Positions 1 to 9,345 of a DNA stretch of 64,000 nt are shown piece by piece. The notes beneath the pieces were generated by a model. The model made no database searches. It saw only the letters and a list, made by a program, of their open reading frames with translations, and was not told the origin of the DNA. The position numbers and the translations under genes were made by a program. Every line of letters starts with the position of its first letter. Positions within the stretch are counted from its first letter, which is position 1. The stretch lies in assembly GCA_963717945.1 (NCBI GenBank), contig CAVQXT010000007.1, positions 1,240,001 through 1,304,000 on the forward strand, given 5' to 3'. This stretch comes from FEN-299 sp963717945 (GTDB taxonomy: Bacteria > Acidobacteriota > Vicinamibacteria > Vicinamibacterales > Fen-181).

Positions 1-2
1 AG

Positions 3-1673
3 GCGGGTCTGGTCAGCGACGCGAACGACCCGAAGCGGTCGGTGACGTACGGTCAGTTGACGGCGGGGCAGCGGATCGAGCGCAAGGCGGAGGGGAAGGC
101 GCCGCTCAAGCCGGTCGCCTCCTACACGATCGTCGGCAAGTCGGTCCGGCGGCGCGACGGCGCCGCCAAGGTGACCGGCAAGGCGCAGTTCGCCGGCGAC
201 ATCGTCCCGCCCGGCGGCGTGCTGCAGGCGAGGGTCCTGCGGCCGCCGGCCCACGGTGCCACGCTCGACCGCGTGGACACGTCCGCCGCCGAGAAGGTCC
301 CGGGCGTGCAGGTGATCCGCGACGGGGACCTGATCGCCGTGCTGCACCCGCACCGCGACGAAGCGGACAAGGCGCTGGCTCTCATCAAGGCCGACTGGAC
401 CCGCCACGACCCGCCGTACGACGACCGGACGATGTACGACCACTTCCTCAAGACGGCCGGCGCGCCCACCACCGCCGCCGCAGGGGGCAGCCTCGACGCC
501 GGCGAGAAGCTCGTCACGGAGGTGATCGAAGGCACGTATTACGACAGCTACGTGGCGCACGCGCCGATGGAGCCGCACACGTCGACCGCGGCGGTCGAGA
601 ACGGCAAGGTCACCGTCTGGGCGGGGACGCAGACCCCGTTCCCGGTCAAGAACCAGTTGATGCAGGCGCTCAAGCTGCCGGCCGACAAGGTCCGCGTGAT
701 CACGCCGTTTGTCGGCGGCGGGTTCGGGGGCAAGTCGGCCTCGCGCCAGTCGATCGAGGCGGCGCGCCTGGCGACGCTGACCGGCAAGCCGGTGCGCGTC
801 GTGTTCAGCCGCGAGGAGGAGTTCTTCTACGACACGTTCCGCCCGGCCTCGATCGTCAAGATCCGGGCCGGCATCACGCCGTCGAAGACGATCGGCTTGT
901 GGGACTACCTGGTGTACTGCGCCGGGGAGCGCGGCGCGGCGCAGTTCTACGACGTCCCCAACCACCGGACCGCCTGGACCGGCGGATGGAGCGGAGGCTC
1001 GGGCGGCCTGCACCCGTTCGCCGTCGGGCCGTGGCGCGCCCCGGGCGCGAGCAGCAACGCGTTCGGGCGCGAGTCGCACATCGACGTGCTCGCCGCGAAG
1101 GCGGCCGTGGACCCGGTGGAGTTCAGGCTGAAGAACCTGGCCGACGCCCGGATGATCCGCGTGCTCAACGCGGGCGCCAAGAAGTTCGGCTGGGTGCCGA
1201 AGGCGGCCCCGAGCGGGCGGGGCGTGGGCGTGGCGCTCGGCATCGATGCCGGCACGTACGTCGCCATCTTCGCGGAGGTGGCCGTGGACAAGGCCACCGG
1301 CGGCGTGGCGGTGAAGCGCCTGACCTGCGCCCAGGAGATGGGCGTCGTCGTGAACCCCGAAGGGGCGCTGCAGCAAATCGAAGGGTGCCTCACGATGGGG
1401 CTGGGCTACACGCTCAGCGAAGAGGTGCATTTCACCGGCGGCGAGGTGCTCGAGAAGAGCTTCTCCGGCTACGGGCTGCCGCGCTTCTCGCAGGTGCCGA
1501 AGCTCGACACCGTCATTGTCGATGCGCCCGAAGTGGCGTCGCAGGGCGGCGGCGAGCCGGCCATCGTGCCGCTCGGCGCGGCCGTGGCCAATGCCATCTT
1601 CGACGCGGTGGGCGCGCGGATGAACCGGATGCCCATGACCCCGGAGCGCGTGAAAGCCGCGATGAAGGGGTAG
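3..1673 (+). CDS. Xanthine dehydrogenase-family molybdopterin-binding subunit, C-terminal part (5' truncated by window edge)
   Basis: The reading frame is open from the first bases, so the true start lies outside the window; the first in-window start codon (GTG at 42) is probably internal. The protein resembles the large molybdenum-cofactor subunit of aldehyde or isoquinoline oxidoreductases. It has a repeat of the YTIVGKSVRRRDGAAKVTGK type that opens the a/b hammerhead region, a glycine-rich GGGFGGKS cofactor loop, a RAPGASSNAFGRESHIDVLA motif with DPVEFRLKNL, and a C-terminal QGGGEPAIVPLGAAVANAIFD typical of the family. The enzyme would hydroxylate an aldehyde or heterocycle together with a 2Fe-2S subunit and possibly a FAD subunit, presumably encoded upstream. 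The substrate cannot be told. A helicase gene follows 7 bp later, probably without functional connection. Confidence 0.88.
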   Translation, partial: AGLVSDANDPKRSVTYGQLTAGQRIERKAEGKAPLKPVASYTIVGKSVRRRDGAAKVTGKAQFAGDIVPPGGVLQARVLRPPAHGATLDRVDTSAAEKVPGVQVIRDGDLIAVLHPHRDEADKALALIKADWTRHDPPYDDRTMYDHFLKTAGAPTTAAAGGSLDAGEKLVTEVIEGTYYDSYVAHAPMEPHTSTAAVENGKVTVWAGTQTPFPVKNQLMQALKLPADKVRVITPFVGGGFGGKSASRQSIEAARLATLTGKPVRVVFSREEEFFYDTFRPASIVKIRAGITPSKTIGLWDYLVYCAGERGAAQFYDVPNHRTAWTGGWSGGSGGLHPFAVGPWRAPGASSNAFGRESHIDVLAAKAAVDPVEFRLKNLADARMIRVLNAGAKKFGWVPKAAPSGRGVGVALGIDAGTYVAIFAEVAVDKATGGVAVKRLTCAQEMGVVVNPEGALQQIEGCLTMGLGYTLSEEVHFTGGEVLEKSFSGYGLPRFSQVPKLDTVIVDAPEVASQGGGEPAIVPLGAAVANAIFDAVGARMNRMPMTPERVKAAMKG

Positions 1674-1680
1674 GGGGCCG

Positions 1681-4242
1681 TTGCTCACGCTGGGCGACCG
1701 GATCCCCGACGTCTACGAGGCGTCGAGCGACACGCTGCTCGGGCGGTTCCTCGACTACGCGGCCGAGAAGGGGCTGACGCTCTATCCGGCGCAGGAAGAG
1801 GCGACGCTCGAGCTGCTGGAGGAGAAGAACGTCATCCTCCACACGCCCACCGGGTCGGGCAAGTCGCTGGTCGCCTCGGCCATGCTCTTCGCCTCGCTCG
1901 CGCGCGGCCAGCGGGCCGTGTACACCTGTCCCATCAAGGCGCTGGTCAACGAGAAGTGGATGGCGCTCTGCCGCGAGTTCGGTCCCGAGCGGGTCGGCCT
2001 CGCGACGGGCGACGCCTCGGTGAACCGCGACGCGCCCATCCTGTGCTGCACCGCCGAGGTTCTCGCGAACATGGCGCTCCGGCAGGGAGCGGCCACCCCG
2101 GTGGACAACGTCGTGATGGACGAATTCCACTGGTACGCCGACCGCGACCGAGGCGTGGCCTGGCAGGTCCCGCTGCTGACGCTGCCGCACACCCGCTTCC
2201 TGCTCATGTCGGCCACGCTCGGCGACACCAGCTTCTTCGATCGGGCGCTGACGGCGCTCAACGGGCGGCCGACCGTGACGGTGAGGGCGACCGACCGGCC
2301 GGTGCCGCTGGAGTTCGCGTACGCCGAGATCCCGCTGGCGCACACGATCGAGAAGCTCGTCGACGAGGACAAGGCCCCGGTCTACGTCGTGCACTTCACG
2401 CAGGCCGAGGCCGCCGCGAGCGCGCAGGACTTCACCAGCCTGAAGATCTGCAGCCGCGAGGAGAAGGCGGCGCTCGCCGGGATCGTCGCCGGCTTCGAGT
2501 TCACCAGCCCCTACGGCAGCGAGATCCGCAAGTGGCTCAGGCACGGGATCGGCCTGCACCACGCGGGGCTGCTGCCCAAGTACCGCGTCCTGGTCGAGCA
2601 ACTCGCGCAGCAGGGGCTGCTCAAGATCATCTGCGGCACCGACACGCTCGGCGTCGGCATCAACGTGCCGATCCGCACCGTGCTGTTCACGCGGCTGTGC
2701 AAGTTCGACGGCCGCAAGACCGCTCACCTCAGCGCTCGGGATTTCCACCAGATCGCCGGGCGGGCCGGCCGCAAGGGGTTCGACACGCGCGGCTTCGTGG
2801 TCGTCCAGGCGCCCGAGCACGTCATCGAGAACATGCGGCTGACCGAGAGGGCGGCGAAGGAAGGCCGGAAGTTCGTCAGGCGCAAGCCGCCCGAGCACAA
2901 CTTCGTCAACTGGGACCTGGGGACGTTCAAGCGGCTGATCGGCGCGCAGCCCGAGGCGCTGAGCTCCCGCTTCAAGGTGACGCACGGCATGCTGCTCAAC
3001 GTCCTCAGCCGCCCGGGCGACGGCTGCGGCGCGATGCGCCAGTTGATCCGCGACTGCCACGAGCCGGAGGCCGCGCGGAGCGCGCACCGGCGGCGCGCCT
3101 GGCAGCTGTTCCGCAGCCTGTTGGCCCGTCACATCGTCGAGTTCATTCCGCAGACCGAGGGCGGGTCCACGCTTCGGGTCAACGTCGATCTGCAGGACGA
3201 CTTTTCGATGGACCAGGCGCTGTCGCTCTACCTGCTCGAGACGATCCCGCTGCTCGATCGGGAATCGCCCGGGTACGGCCTCGACCTGCTCACGCTCGTC
3301 GAATCGATCCTCGAGAACCCGGAGGTGATCCTCCGCCGCCAGCTCGATCGGATCAAGGACCGGGCGGTGGCGCAGATGAAGGCCGACGGGGTCGAGTACG
3401 ACCGGCGGATGGAGGAGCTCGAGAAGCTCGAGTATCCCAAGCCGCTCGGCGACTTCGTCTACACGACCTTCAACGCGTTCGCGGACCGGCACCCGTGGGT
3501 GGGCGAGGAGAACATCCGGCCGAAGTCGATCGCGCGGGAGATGTTCGAGAGCTACCTGTCGTTTGCCGAGTACATCCTCGAGTACGACCTGGAGCGCGTC
3601 GAGGGGCTGCTGCTCCGTCACCTGAACAGCGTCTACAAGGTGCTCAGCCAGACGGTGCCCGACGGGGCGAAGACCGACGATGTGTTCGAGATGGAGTGGT
3701 ACCTGCGGACGCTGCTGCGGCAGGTGGACTCGAGCCTGGCCGACGAGTGGGAGCGGATGCGCGACCCGGGCTACCAGCCGTTTGCCCGCGCGTTGGTCCC
3801 TGGCGCCGAGTCGCGGCCGCCCGGCGCGGAGGCGCTCGAAGCGGACGTGACGCGCGACGCGAAGACCTTCACGGCGGCCATCCGCGCCCGCGTCTTCACG
3901 TTCTTGAGGGCGTGGTCGACCGGCGAGGCCCTTTCAGCGCTGGCCGTTCTCGATTCCTTGCAGGACGGGGACGGAGAGGACTGGACGGCCGACCGCCTGA
4001 AGCAGGCGTTCGAAGGCTACCGCGCCGAGCACGTGCGCCTGCGCCTCGATCCGGAAGCGAGGAACGTGCGGCACACCCACGTGGAGCCCGCGGCCGACGG
4101 CCGGTCGTGGCGGGTGCAGCAGATGCTCGTCGACCCGCAGATGGAAAACGACTGGGTGGCCGGGTTCGGGGTCGATCTCGAAGAGTCTCGCGCCGCCAGC
4201 CAGCCGGTCCTGCGCCTGAGCCGGCTCGGCCCCCTGGCCTGA
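1681..4242 (+). CDS. Ski2-like DEAD/DEAH-box helicase with DUF3516-type C-terminus
   Basis: This 853-residue superfamily 2 helicase has Walker A TPTGSGKS at residues 55-62, motif II DEFH at 147-150, motif III SAT at 177-179, and the later motifs CGTDTLGVGINVPIRTV and QIAGRAGRKGFDTRGF. The DEFH box and the QxxGRAGR motif place it near Ski2/Mtr4/Hel308 proteins. The long helical C-terminal half matches what I know as DUF3516, which follows such helicases in actinobacteria and acidobacteria. Its role is probably RNA or DNA unwinding in nucleic-acid quality control; the substrate is unknown. The start is TTG at 1681, preceded by a purine-rich stretch that includes the upstream stop codon. No ATG in a better position is apparent. 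Confidence 0.9.
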   Translation: MLTLGDRIPDVYEASSDTLLGRFLDYAAEKGLTLYPAQEEATLELLEEKNVILHTPTGSGKSLVASAMLFASLARGQRAVYTCPIKALVNEKWMALCREFGPERVGLATGDASVNRDAPILCCTAEVLANMALRQGAATPVDNVVMDEFHWYADRDRGVAWQVPLLTLPHTRFLLMSATLGDTSFFDRALTALNGRPTVTVRATDRPVPLEFAYAEIPLAHTIEKLVDEDKAPVYVVHFTQAEAAASAQDFTSLKICSREEKAALAGIVAGFEFTSPYGSEIRKWLRHGIGLHHAGLLPKYRVLVEQLAQQGLLKIICGTDTLGVGINVPIRTVLFTRLCKFDGRKTAHLSARDFHQIAGRAGRKGFDTRGFVVVQAPEHVIENMRLTERAAKEGRKFVRRKPPEHNFVNWDLGTFKRLIGAQPEALSSRFKVTHGMLLNVLSRPGDGCGAMRQLIRDCHEPEAARSAHRRRAWQLFRSLLARHIVEFIPQTEGGSTLRVNVDLQDDFSMDQALSLYLLETIPLLDRESPGYGLDLLTLVESILENPEVILRRQLDRIKDRAVAQMKADGVEYDRRMEELEKLEYPKPLGDFVYTTFNAFADRHPWVGEENIRPKSIAREMFESYLSFAEYILEYDLERVEGLLLRHLNSVYKVLSQTVPDGAKTDDVFEMEWYLRTLLRQVDSSLADEWERMRDPGYQPFARALVPGAESRPPGAEALEADVTRDAKTFTAAIRARVFTFLRAWSTGEALSALAVLDSLQDGDGEDWTADRLKQAFEGYRAEHVRLRLDPEARNVRHTHVEPAADGRSWRVQQMLVDPQMENDWVAGFGVDLEESRAASQPVLRLSRLGPLA

Positions 4243-4284
4243 AAGCCGCCCAGCCCGACGGTGTGCGCCGAAACCCGGCCCAGA

Positions 4285-4312
4285 TTCCGCTCCTGAATCG
4301 GGGTGCTACAAT
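4285..4312 (+). promoter_or_regulatory. Candidate promoter for the radical SAM gene
   Basis: A good -10 box TACAAT lies at 4307-4312, about 120 bp before the ATG at 4433. The matching -35 (TTCCGC, 4285-4290) is weak. The 190-bp gap after the helicase supports independent transcription. Confidence 0.4.
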
Positions 4313-4432
4313 CGTTGATCGACGAGCCTGTGGCGGCCATCCGCGCGGGCGTCGGGCGCCCGTGCCAGGACCTGGCCGTGGTTCACGCTGCCGCAACTCT
4401 GCCGGCTGCTGGAACCGACTGGAGGAGGCGCC

Positions 4433-5746
4433 ATGCCCGTAGCACCCTACGTCGCCGCGTCATCCGACTCCGAGTCCGAGCCCAACCACATCAGCGACGC
4501 CCTGCGAGAGCGTCTGCAGACCGCCACCTCCCGCGCGCGGCTCACGCTGGTCGGGGCTCCGCTCCGCCTTCCCGACCCGGTGTTTCCGCAGTATCCCGAC
4601 AAGGTCGGCGACGTGGAGCCGCCCGCGAAGTACGTGCCGCAACCGGGGCACGTCTATCGCTCGCGGGCGTCGGCGCCCTATATCGCGGGCGCCCTGCGCG
4701 GGTGGCTGTATCCGTGGGTGAAGTCGCGCGTGCTGCCGGGGCCGTTCCATCCGATCATCGCCTACTTCTTCACCGAGTGGAAATGCAACCTCGACTGCCA
4801 CTATTGCTACTCGTTCGACAACCGCGTGACGGGAATGAGCGAGGACACCGCCCGCCGGGCGATCGACTGGCTCGAGGACACGGGCTGCCGCGTGCTGGCG
4901 CTGATGGGCGGGGAAGTGCTCCTGCGTCCGGCGTTCGTGCACAAGGTGGTCTACTACGCCGCGAAGAAGGGATTCTGGGTCTACGTGCCGACCAACGGCC
5001 GGCTGATGCGGCCGGACGTCATCGATCGGCTGGGGGATGCGGGCGTCGCGACGGTCAATCTCGCCGTCGACGTGGTGGAGGAGCAGGAAGGGCTGCCCAA
5101 GGCGCTGGCGCCGATCCGGCCGTGGTTCGACTATCTCATCAAGAAGCAGTACGTCTATGACTTCTCGGTGTTCTTCAACATCAACATCACGCGCGTCAAC
5201 CTCGACGACGTGAAGCGGCTCACCGAGATCGCGCACGACAACGGCATCGCGACCGACTATCACATCAACGAAGCGCCGTACCTCGAGCAGGAGCACTTCA
5301 AGCACGCGACGCTCAACCGCACCCACATCCGGAAGGAGGACTGGCCCGCCGTCGACGCCGCGATCGACTGGCTCATCGAGAGGTATCGATCGGGCTACAA
5401 GATGGTCAACTCGGCGCACCGCCTGGCGGAGATGAAGGACTTCATGCGCGACCAGGTCGAGCCGTGGGACTGTCGGGCGGGCCAGAACTCGATCATCATC
5501 CGGACCGACGGAACGCTGGCGCCCTGTTTCCCGATGTACTCCGCGACCGAGGACTGGGGCGTCGTCGGGGCCCCGCGCTTCGACGTCCGGGAGTTGGACA
5601 AGATGAAGGTGACGTGCCAGAAGCACTGCTTCTCGACGCTCAACCACAACCTCGCCTACTGCTACAAGGCGAGCCGGGCCATCAGGTGGGTGCTGAAGCA
5701 GGCCGCGCACGGCTTCCAGGGGACCCACGGCGGATTCGAGGACTGA
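4433..5746 (+). CDS. Radical SAM protein with SPASM-like cysteine-rich C-terminus
   Basis: This 437-residue protein carries the radical SAM cluster motif CxxxCxxC (C118, C122, C125 in CNLDCHYC). It is followed by LALMGGEVLLRP, equivalent to the GGEP strand that binds S-adenosylmethionine. The C-terminal third has further cysteines (DCRAGQNSIIIRTDGTLAPCFPM, then CQKHC and AYC), a pattern typical of SPASM/twitch auxiliary iron-sulfur clusters. The N-terminal 110 residues are unlike the catalytic barrel and include a tryptophan-rich stretch. An excellent Shine-Dalgarno, GGAGGAGG, sits 5-6 nt before the ATG. The substrate is unknown: no short precursor peptide lies next to it, so a RiPP-maturation role is not supported. 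It is convergent with the regulator gene downstream. Confidence 0.85.
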   Translation: MPVAPYVAASSDSESEPNHISDALRERLQTATSRARLTLVGAPLRLPDPVFPQYPDKVGDVEPPAKYVPQPGHVYRSRASAPYIAGALRGWLYPWVKSRVLPGPFHPIIAYFFTEWKCNLDCHYCYSFDNRVTGMSEDTARRAIDWLEDTGCRVLALMGGEVLLRPAFVHKVVYYAAKKGFWVYVPTNGRLMRPDVIDRLGDAGVATVNLAVDVVEEQEGLPKALAPIRPWFDYLIKKQYVYDFSVFFNINITRVNLDDVKRLTEIAHDNGIATDYHINEAPYLEQEHFKHATLNRTHIRKEDWPAVDAAIDWLIERYRSGYKMVNSAHRLAEMKDFMRDQVEPWDCRAGQNSIIIRTDGTLAPCFPMYSATEDWGVVGAPRFDVRELDKMKVTCQKHCFSTLNHNLAYCYKASRAIRWVLKQAAHGFQGTHGGFED

Positions 5747-5816
5747 AGGTCGTTCCTCAACGCTTCTGCACCGGTGCCCCCTTGAGCCACTGGTGATCGT
5801 CCATGGCCCGGGCCCA

Positions 5817-7613
5817 TCATGGCCGTGCCCGTGCGCCCGTCGTTCGCGACGCCCGCACCCGTCGAGGCACACGAAATCTGTCGGGATCGGGCAGAACGAC
5901 CCCTATGCGATGGACGAGGTCGGCGAAGCGTGCGTCCGGGTGAAGGGGGTCGAGCCCGGGAGATCCGGACAGCCAGAACAGGTGGCCATCCCGGAGCCGG
6001 TAGGACGCTTCGAGACAATCGAACGCCGCGTCGACCTCGCCAAGTCCCGCGTGGATGACCGCGAACGCGATCGGTGGAGCCTGACCTTGCGTGCGGAGTC
6101 GTTCGAGTTCTCCGAAGAGGTCCCTGGCCTCGTCTGTCCGGCCGAGCCGGCCGTAAACATGTCCCAGGTAGGAAAGTGACAAGGCTTCGCGTGAGTGGCT
6201 GAGAGCCTTCTCCAGGGCCGCAACCGCGTCCTCGGTCCGACCCTGATACCACGCAGACCACCCGAGCACGAAGTAGGGCTGAAGTGAATCCGGGAATCGT
6301 TGGATGGTCTGCCTGGCTTGCGCCTCTGCCCGCGAGAGCTGGCCCATCTGGAGAAACATCCAGGCGGCATATTGATTCGGCATGAGCGGCGCGGGATTGA
6401 GCTTCAGCATGTACTGAACCTCGCTCACCGCTTCGGACTTCTGGCCGACGAACGACAGCAGCGTCGCATAGAACGAGTGGGCATCCGTCTCACTCGGGCT
6501 CAGTTCGATGGCGCGCCGAACCTCCCGCATGGCAGCGTCCAGGTTCCAGTCGAGAAGCAGGTTCATCCAGGCAAGGACCAAATGGGCACGGGCGAAGCTG
6601 TCGTCGATGGCAAGCGCTTGCAGCGCCAGATGCTTCGCGCTCGGGTACACCTCACTGGTCGGAGCATGTCCCCAATAACCCAGCATGAACAGACAGGCGG
6701 AGTACCAGGCGAGGCCCGGCGCGAAATCGGGCACTTCGAGGGTCATCTCCCGGAAGGACTTGAGCGCGTTCCCGATTCCTTCCGCGCTCATCTTCTCGAA
6801 CTCGGCGCGGGCGTTCAGATACGCCTCGGCAATCTCCGGCGCCACCGGCCGCGCCGCGAGCTGGAGCGGTATGACCGCATTGGCGGGTCTCAACGCCGTG
6901 GCGACACATCCGGCAATCGCCCGCGCCACCTCGCGCTCGGTCGCCAACACGGCGGACATGTCGCAGTCGTAGCTTTGGGCCCACGCGTGTCGCTCGGGCT
7001 CGAGCAGGATCAACTGCGCCGCCAGGCGGGCGCGACGGCCCTCGTGCAACACCGTTCCTTCCACCACGCCATCCACGCTGAGGTCGCGGGCGATCTCCTC
7101 CAGCCTCAGGCTGCTCCCTTTCAGATGGAGCACGGACTGGCGTGAGATCACCCGCACCGCCGGGATGCGGGCGAGTTCGGTGATGAGCGCATCGGTCACG
7201 CCGTCGGCGAAATAGTCTTTGCCGGGGTCGCGGTTCAGGTTGGCGAAGGGCAGCACCGCTATCGTCGGCTCTGCGAACGACCTCTCGCGCTTGACCGGCG
7301 CGATGAAGCGGTATCCCCGGCCGGGCAGTGTTTCCACATAGCGGGGGGCCTGCGCGTTGTCGCCAAGAACGGAGCGGATGCGGTACACGCAGTAATCCAC
7401 TCCCACGTCATAGTCCACGAACGTGGACTCGCCCCATAAGAGAGATCGGATCTCCTTGCGGTCGACCGGTCTGCCTGCCTGGCTCACCAGGAGGCACAGG
7501 ACGCGCATGGGCTGCGGCCGGAGCTTCAGGACTTTGCCTGACTTGCACAGCGTGCCGCTCTCCGGGTCAAGCTCGAACGCCCCGAAAGTCACCCGACCGG
7601 AAATCACTGTCAT
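5817..7613 (-). CDS. CadC/ToxR-like winged-helix regulator with TPR repeats
   Basis: The N-terminal 100 residues form an OmpR/PhoB-type winged helix (FGAFELDPESGTLCKSGKVLKLRPQ, later YVETLPGRGYRFIAPV). Next comes a 'TolB-like' segment (TIAVLPFANLNRDPGKDYFADGVTDALITEL) common in Acidobacteriota one-component regulators. The C-terminal half consists of tetratricopeptide repeats ending near residue 560. No transmembrane helix is obvious, unlike true CadC, so it is probably cytoplasmic. I chose the ATG at 7613, which directly precedes the conserved domain; a TTG at 7667 would add 18 residues. It is transcribed divergently from the secreted protein at 7786, which it could control. Its signal is unknown. 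Confidence 0.85.
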   Translation of the reverse strand: MTVISGRVTFGAFELDPESGTLCKSGKVLKLRPQPMRVLCLLVSQAGRPVDRKEIRSLLWGESTFVDYDVGVDYCVYRIRSVLGDNAQAPRYVETLPGRGYRFIAPVKRERSFAEPTIAVLPFANLNRDPGKDYFADGVTDALITELARIPAVRVISRQSVLHLKGSSLRLEEIARDLSVDGVVEGTVLHEGRRARLAAQLILLEPERHAWAQSYDCDMSAVLATEREVARAIAGCVATALRPANAVIPLQLAARPVAPEIAEAYLNARAEFEKMSAEGIGNALKSFREMTLEVPDFAPGLAWYSACLFMLGYWGHAPTSEVYPSAKHLALQALAIDDSFARAHLVLAWMNLLLDWNLDAAMREVRRAIELSPSETDAHSFYATLLSFVGQKSEAVSEVQYMLKLNPAPLMPNQYAAWMFLQMGQLSRAEAQARQTIQRFPDSLQPYFVLGWSAWYQGRTEDAVAALEKALSHSREALSLSYLGHVYGRLGRTDEARDLFGELERLRTQGQAPPIAFAVIHAGLGEVDAAFDCLEASYRLRDGHLFWLSGSPGLDPLHPDARFADLVHRIGVVLPDPDRFRVPRRVRASRTTGARARP

Positions 7614-7785
7614 GTTCCGGAATCCCTGCAAGTTCAATCGTGTGACGACGTTGGGCGCCAAGGACAAATCCAGCCAGTTTCCAGCCGCTGTCTATGGCCA
7701 GGGCAACGGTAAGGGCCTACCGTGCACGCATCGAGGGAGAGCCAGGTTGGGGGGCCTCCCGGAACAGACCGAAAGGAGACAGGTC

Positions 7786-8343
7786 ATGAAGCACGTACTC
7801 TCACTGAGCATCCTGGCGGCTGGCGTGCTGTTGCTCACGGCGACTGTCCAGGCGCACGAACCGGCAGACCCTGTTCGCCAGCCGGATGCGCTGGCATCCC
7901 AGGCGCAGAGACCCTGCCGCGCCTGGAGCCTTTCGGCCCTGCGGGGCACCTACGCCTTTACCGCGACCGCGTGGCAGGATCTGTCGCAGCTCAACCCGGC
8001 GCTGCCAGCGGGCTACGCGCCCGTGACGATTATCGGCGCCTTCAAGGTCAACAGCAATGGTGACGTGACGGGATGGGGGTTCATCAACGCGGGCGGGCTG
8101 GCGATGACGGCCGAGTTCGTCAACTCGCAGTTCGGCGCTCCCAGAGCCGACTGCAGTATTCCTATCAGCCTTTCGATGAGAATACCGGAATTCGGAGAGG
8201 TCATAGCCGGGCCGTACGCGTACGTGGGCGTCATCGCGGGTGACGCATCGGCACTCGAGATTGCCTTCATGATGCTGGGGACGGGCCCAGGCTCACACGT
8301 CGAAATGAACCATGCGAGGCGGATCTCGACGCACTTCAACTAG
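7786..8343 (+). CDS. Small secreted protein of unknown function
   Basis: This 185-residue protein begins with a clear signal peptide: MKHVLSLSILAAGVLLLTATVQA, with cleavage expected after AxA. The mature part holds CRAWSLSALRGTYAFTATAWQ and later a VTIIGAFKVNSNGDVTGWGF stretch, giving a beta-rich pattern. Similar short 'LRGTYAF...G' proteins are frequent in Acidobacteriota, but I cannot assign a function. It has two cysteines, which could form a disulfide in the periplasm. The start is supported by AAAGGAGAC 6 nt upstream. The frame stays open upstream to 7423, but that stretch lacks signal-peptide features and would overlap the divergent regulator. Confidence 0.72.
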   Translation: MKHVLSLSILAAGVLLLTATVQAHEPADPVRQPDALASQAQRPCRAWSLSALRGTYAFTATAWQDLSQLNPALPAGYAPVTIIGAFKVNSNGDVTGWGFINAGGLAMTAEFVNSQFGAPRADCSIPISLSMRIPEFGEVIAGPYAYVGVIAGDASALEIAFMMLGTGPGSHVEMNHARRISTHFN

Positions 8344-8380
8344 TTCCTGCCCCGCGACAGATTGCGATGGTGGCCGGCAG

Positions 8381-8547
8381 CAGGATGTTCAAATCCTGGC
8401 CGGTGTTGGCCAATGGTTGCGGGGCCAGTTCGAGCAACGCCCCGCCGACCCTTCGACGGGCTCAGGGTGGTTGCCGACAACAGGATGTTCAAATCCTGGC
8501 CGGTGTTGGCCAATGGTTGCGGGGCCAGTTCGAGCAACGCCCCGCCG
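8381..8547. repeat. Two identical 67-bp direct repeats with a 100-bp period
   Basis: Positions 8381-8447 and 8481-8547 are identical over 67 bp, and similarity decays upstream. Each copy contains a piece resembling the T-arm of the neighbouring initiator tRNA (GTTCAAATCCTGGCC) and a piece matching the reverse complement of its 3' end (TGGTTGCGGGGCCAG). The 33-bp spacer contains a REP-like ACCCTTCGACGGGCTCAGGG. No gene is supported in 8344-8642. Confidence 0.9.
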
Positions 8548-8573
8548 CAGGCGGAGGCGTTGCGGTAAACGAG

Positions 8574-8677
8574 ATGGTTCAAATCCTGGCCCCCGCAACC
8601 GTACGCCGCTTCACCATGCCGAGCGGCGAGCAGGGTGTACATGGAAAGAGCCGCTCGGCATCACCAAGCGGCCCTTG

Positions 8678-8704
<27 letters not shown>
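8574..8704. repeat. Large imperfect inverted repeat that includes the tRNA 3' end
   Basis: 8576-8600 reads like the 3' half of the tRNA on the opposite strand (GGTTCAAATCCTGGC, then CCCCGCAACC). 8606-8627 (starting GCCGCTTCACC) pairs with 8651-8672 (CCGCTCGGCATCACC and following bases) except for a 4-base block. The whole forms an interrupted palindrome of about 130 bp whose right arm is the T-arm and acceptor end of the real tRNA gene. Confidence 0.75.
8643..8674 (-). terminator. Probable intrinsic terminator of the initiator tRNA gene
   Basis: Read on the minus strand just after the CCA end, GCCGCTTGG and CCGAGCGGC form a 9-bp stem with one G-T pair and a 4-5 nt loop. It is followed by TCTTTCC, a short U-tract. 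Position and orientation fit termination of the tRNA transcript. Confidence 0.6.
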
Positions 8705-8754
<50 letters not shown>

Positions 8755-8856
8755 TCAGAAAGGTATCACTCAATCAGCGCGTCCGTCAATGTTGCCGCCG
8801 AATCGCTCCGCATCCGGCGGGCCCAGGACGGCGGCGTGCAGGGGAGGGGCGACGAT

Positions 8857-9222
8857 CTATTTCTTCGCGGGCTTGGCCACGTCGCGGAGGATGAAGACGG
8901 TTTCGCCCGGCAGGATGTACCCGAGTTCCCGGCGCGCGATCTCGTCGATCGTGGCCGGATCCTGAGTCTGCAGACGGTGCGCCAGGTCTCGCAGATCGGC
9001 GTTCTCCTGCCGCTTGGCGGAGAGCGCCATCTCCGCCTGTTCGAGCTGCTCGCGGTCCCGCCGGTTGGCGAACCAGCCGCGTTCGCCGGCGATGCCGTCG
9101 AGAAACAGCGCCAGCGCCGCGAACACGAACAAGTAGGTGGCGATGGATCTCCGGCGCGACGACGCGGCGGGAGCCCCGTCGTGCCCGGGTGTCGTTTTCT
9201 CGTCACCGACTTTGCTGCCCAT
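8857..9222 (-). CDS. Septum formation initiator family protein (FtsB/DivIC-like)
   Basis: This 121-residue bitopic protein has a charged cytoplasmic N-terminus, one transmembrane segment near residues 28-43 (ATYLFVFAALALFLDGIAG), then a coiled coil (REQLEQAEMALSAKRQENADLRDLAHRL). It ends with the ARRELGYILPGETVFIL motif typical of FtsB/DivIC, which is usually ExARexLgyvkPgE. Such proteins bridge FtsL and FtsQ at the division septum. The ATG at 9222 has a weak GGGAGA upstream. It is divergent from cutA. Confidence 0.85.
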   Translation of the reverse strand: MGSKVGDEKTTPGHDGAPAASSRRRSIATYLFVFAALALFLDGIAGERGWFANRRDREQLEQAEMALSAKRQENADLRDLAHRLQTQDPATIDEIARRELGYILPGETVFILRDVAKPAKK

Positions 9223-9345
9223 GTCCGATAATGTCTCCCGGAGGCCCCGGCGGCCACACGTGTGCAGGATCTTTTTACCGCATTTCGGGCCCGGCTCAAC
9301 AGGAAAATCGCCACTGCCGCCCACGGGGCCTCGAGGAGCGTACCC

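Noticed and set aside
899..1777. Long alternative frame on the plus strand inside the molybdopterin subunit gene
   Set aside because: The product is extremely arginine-rich and repetitive, as expected for an out-of-frame reading of GC-rich coding DNA. The overlapping frame has clear family motifs.
1513..3621. 702-codon antisense frame over the helicase
   Set aside because: Same composition artefact; the sense strand encodes all helicase motifs.
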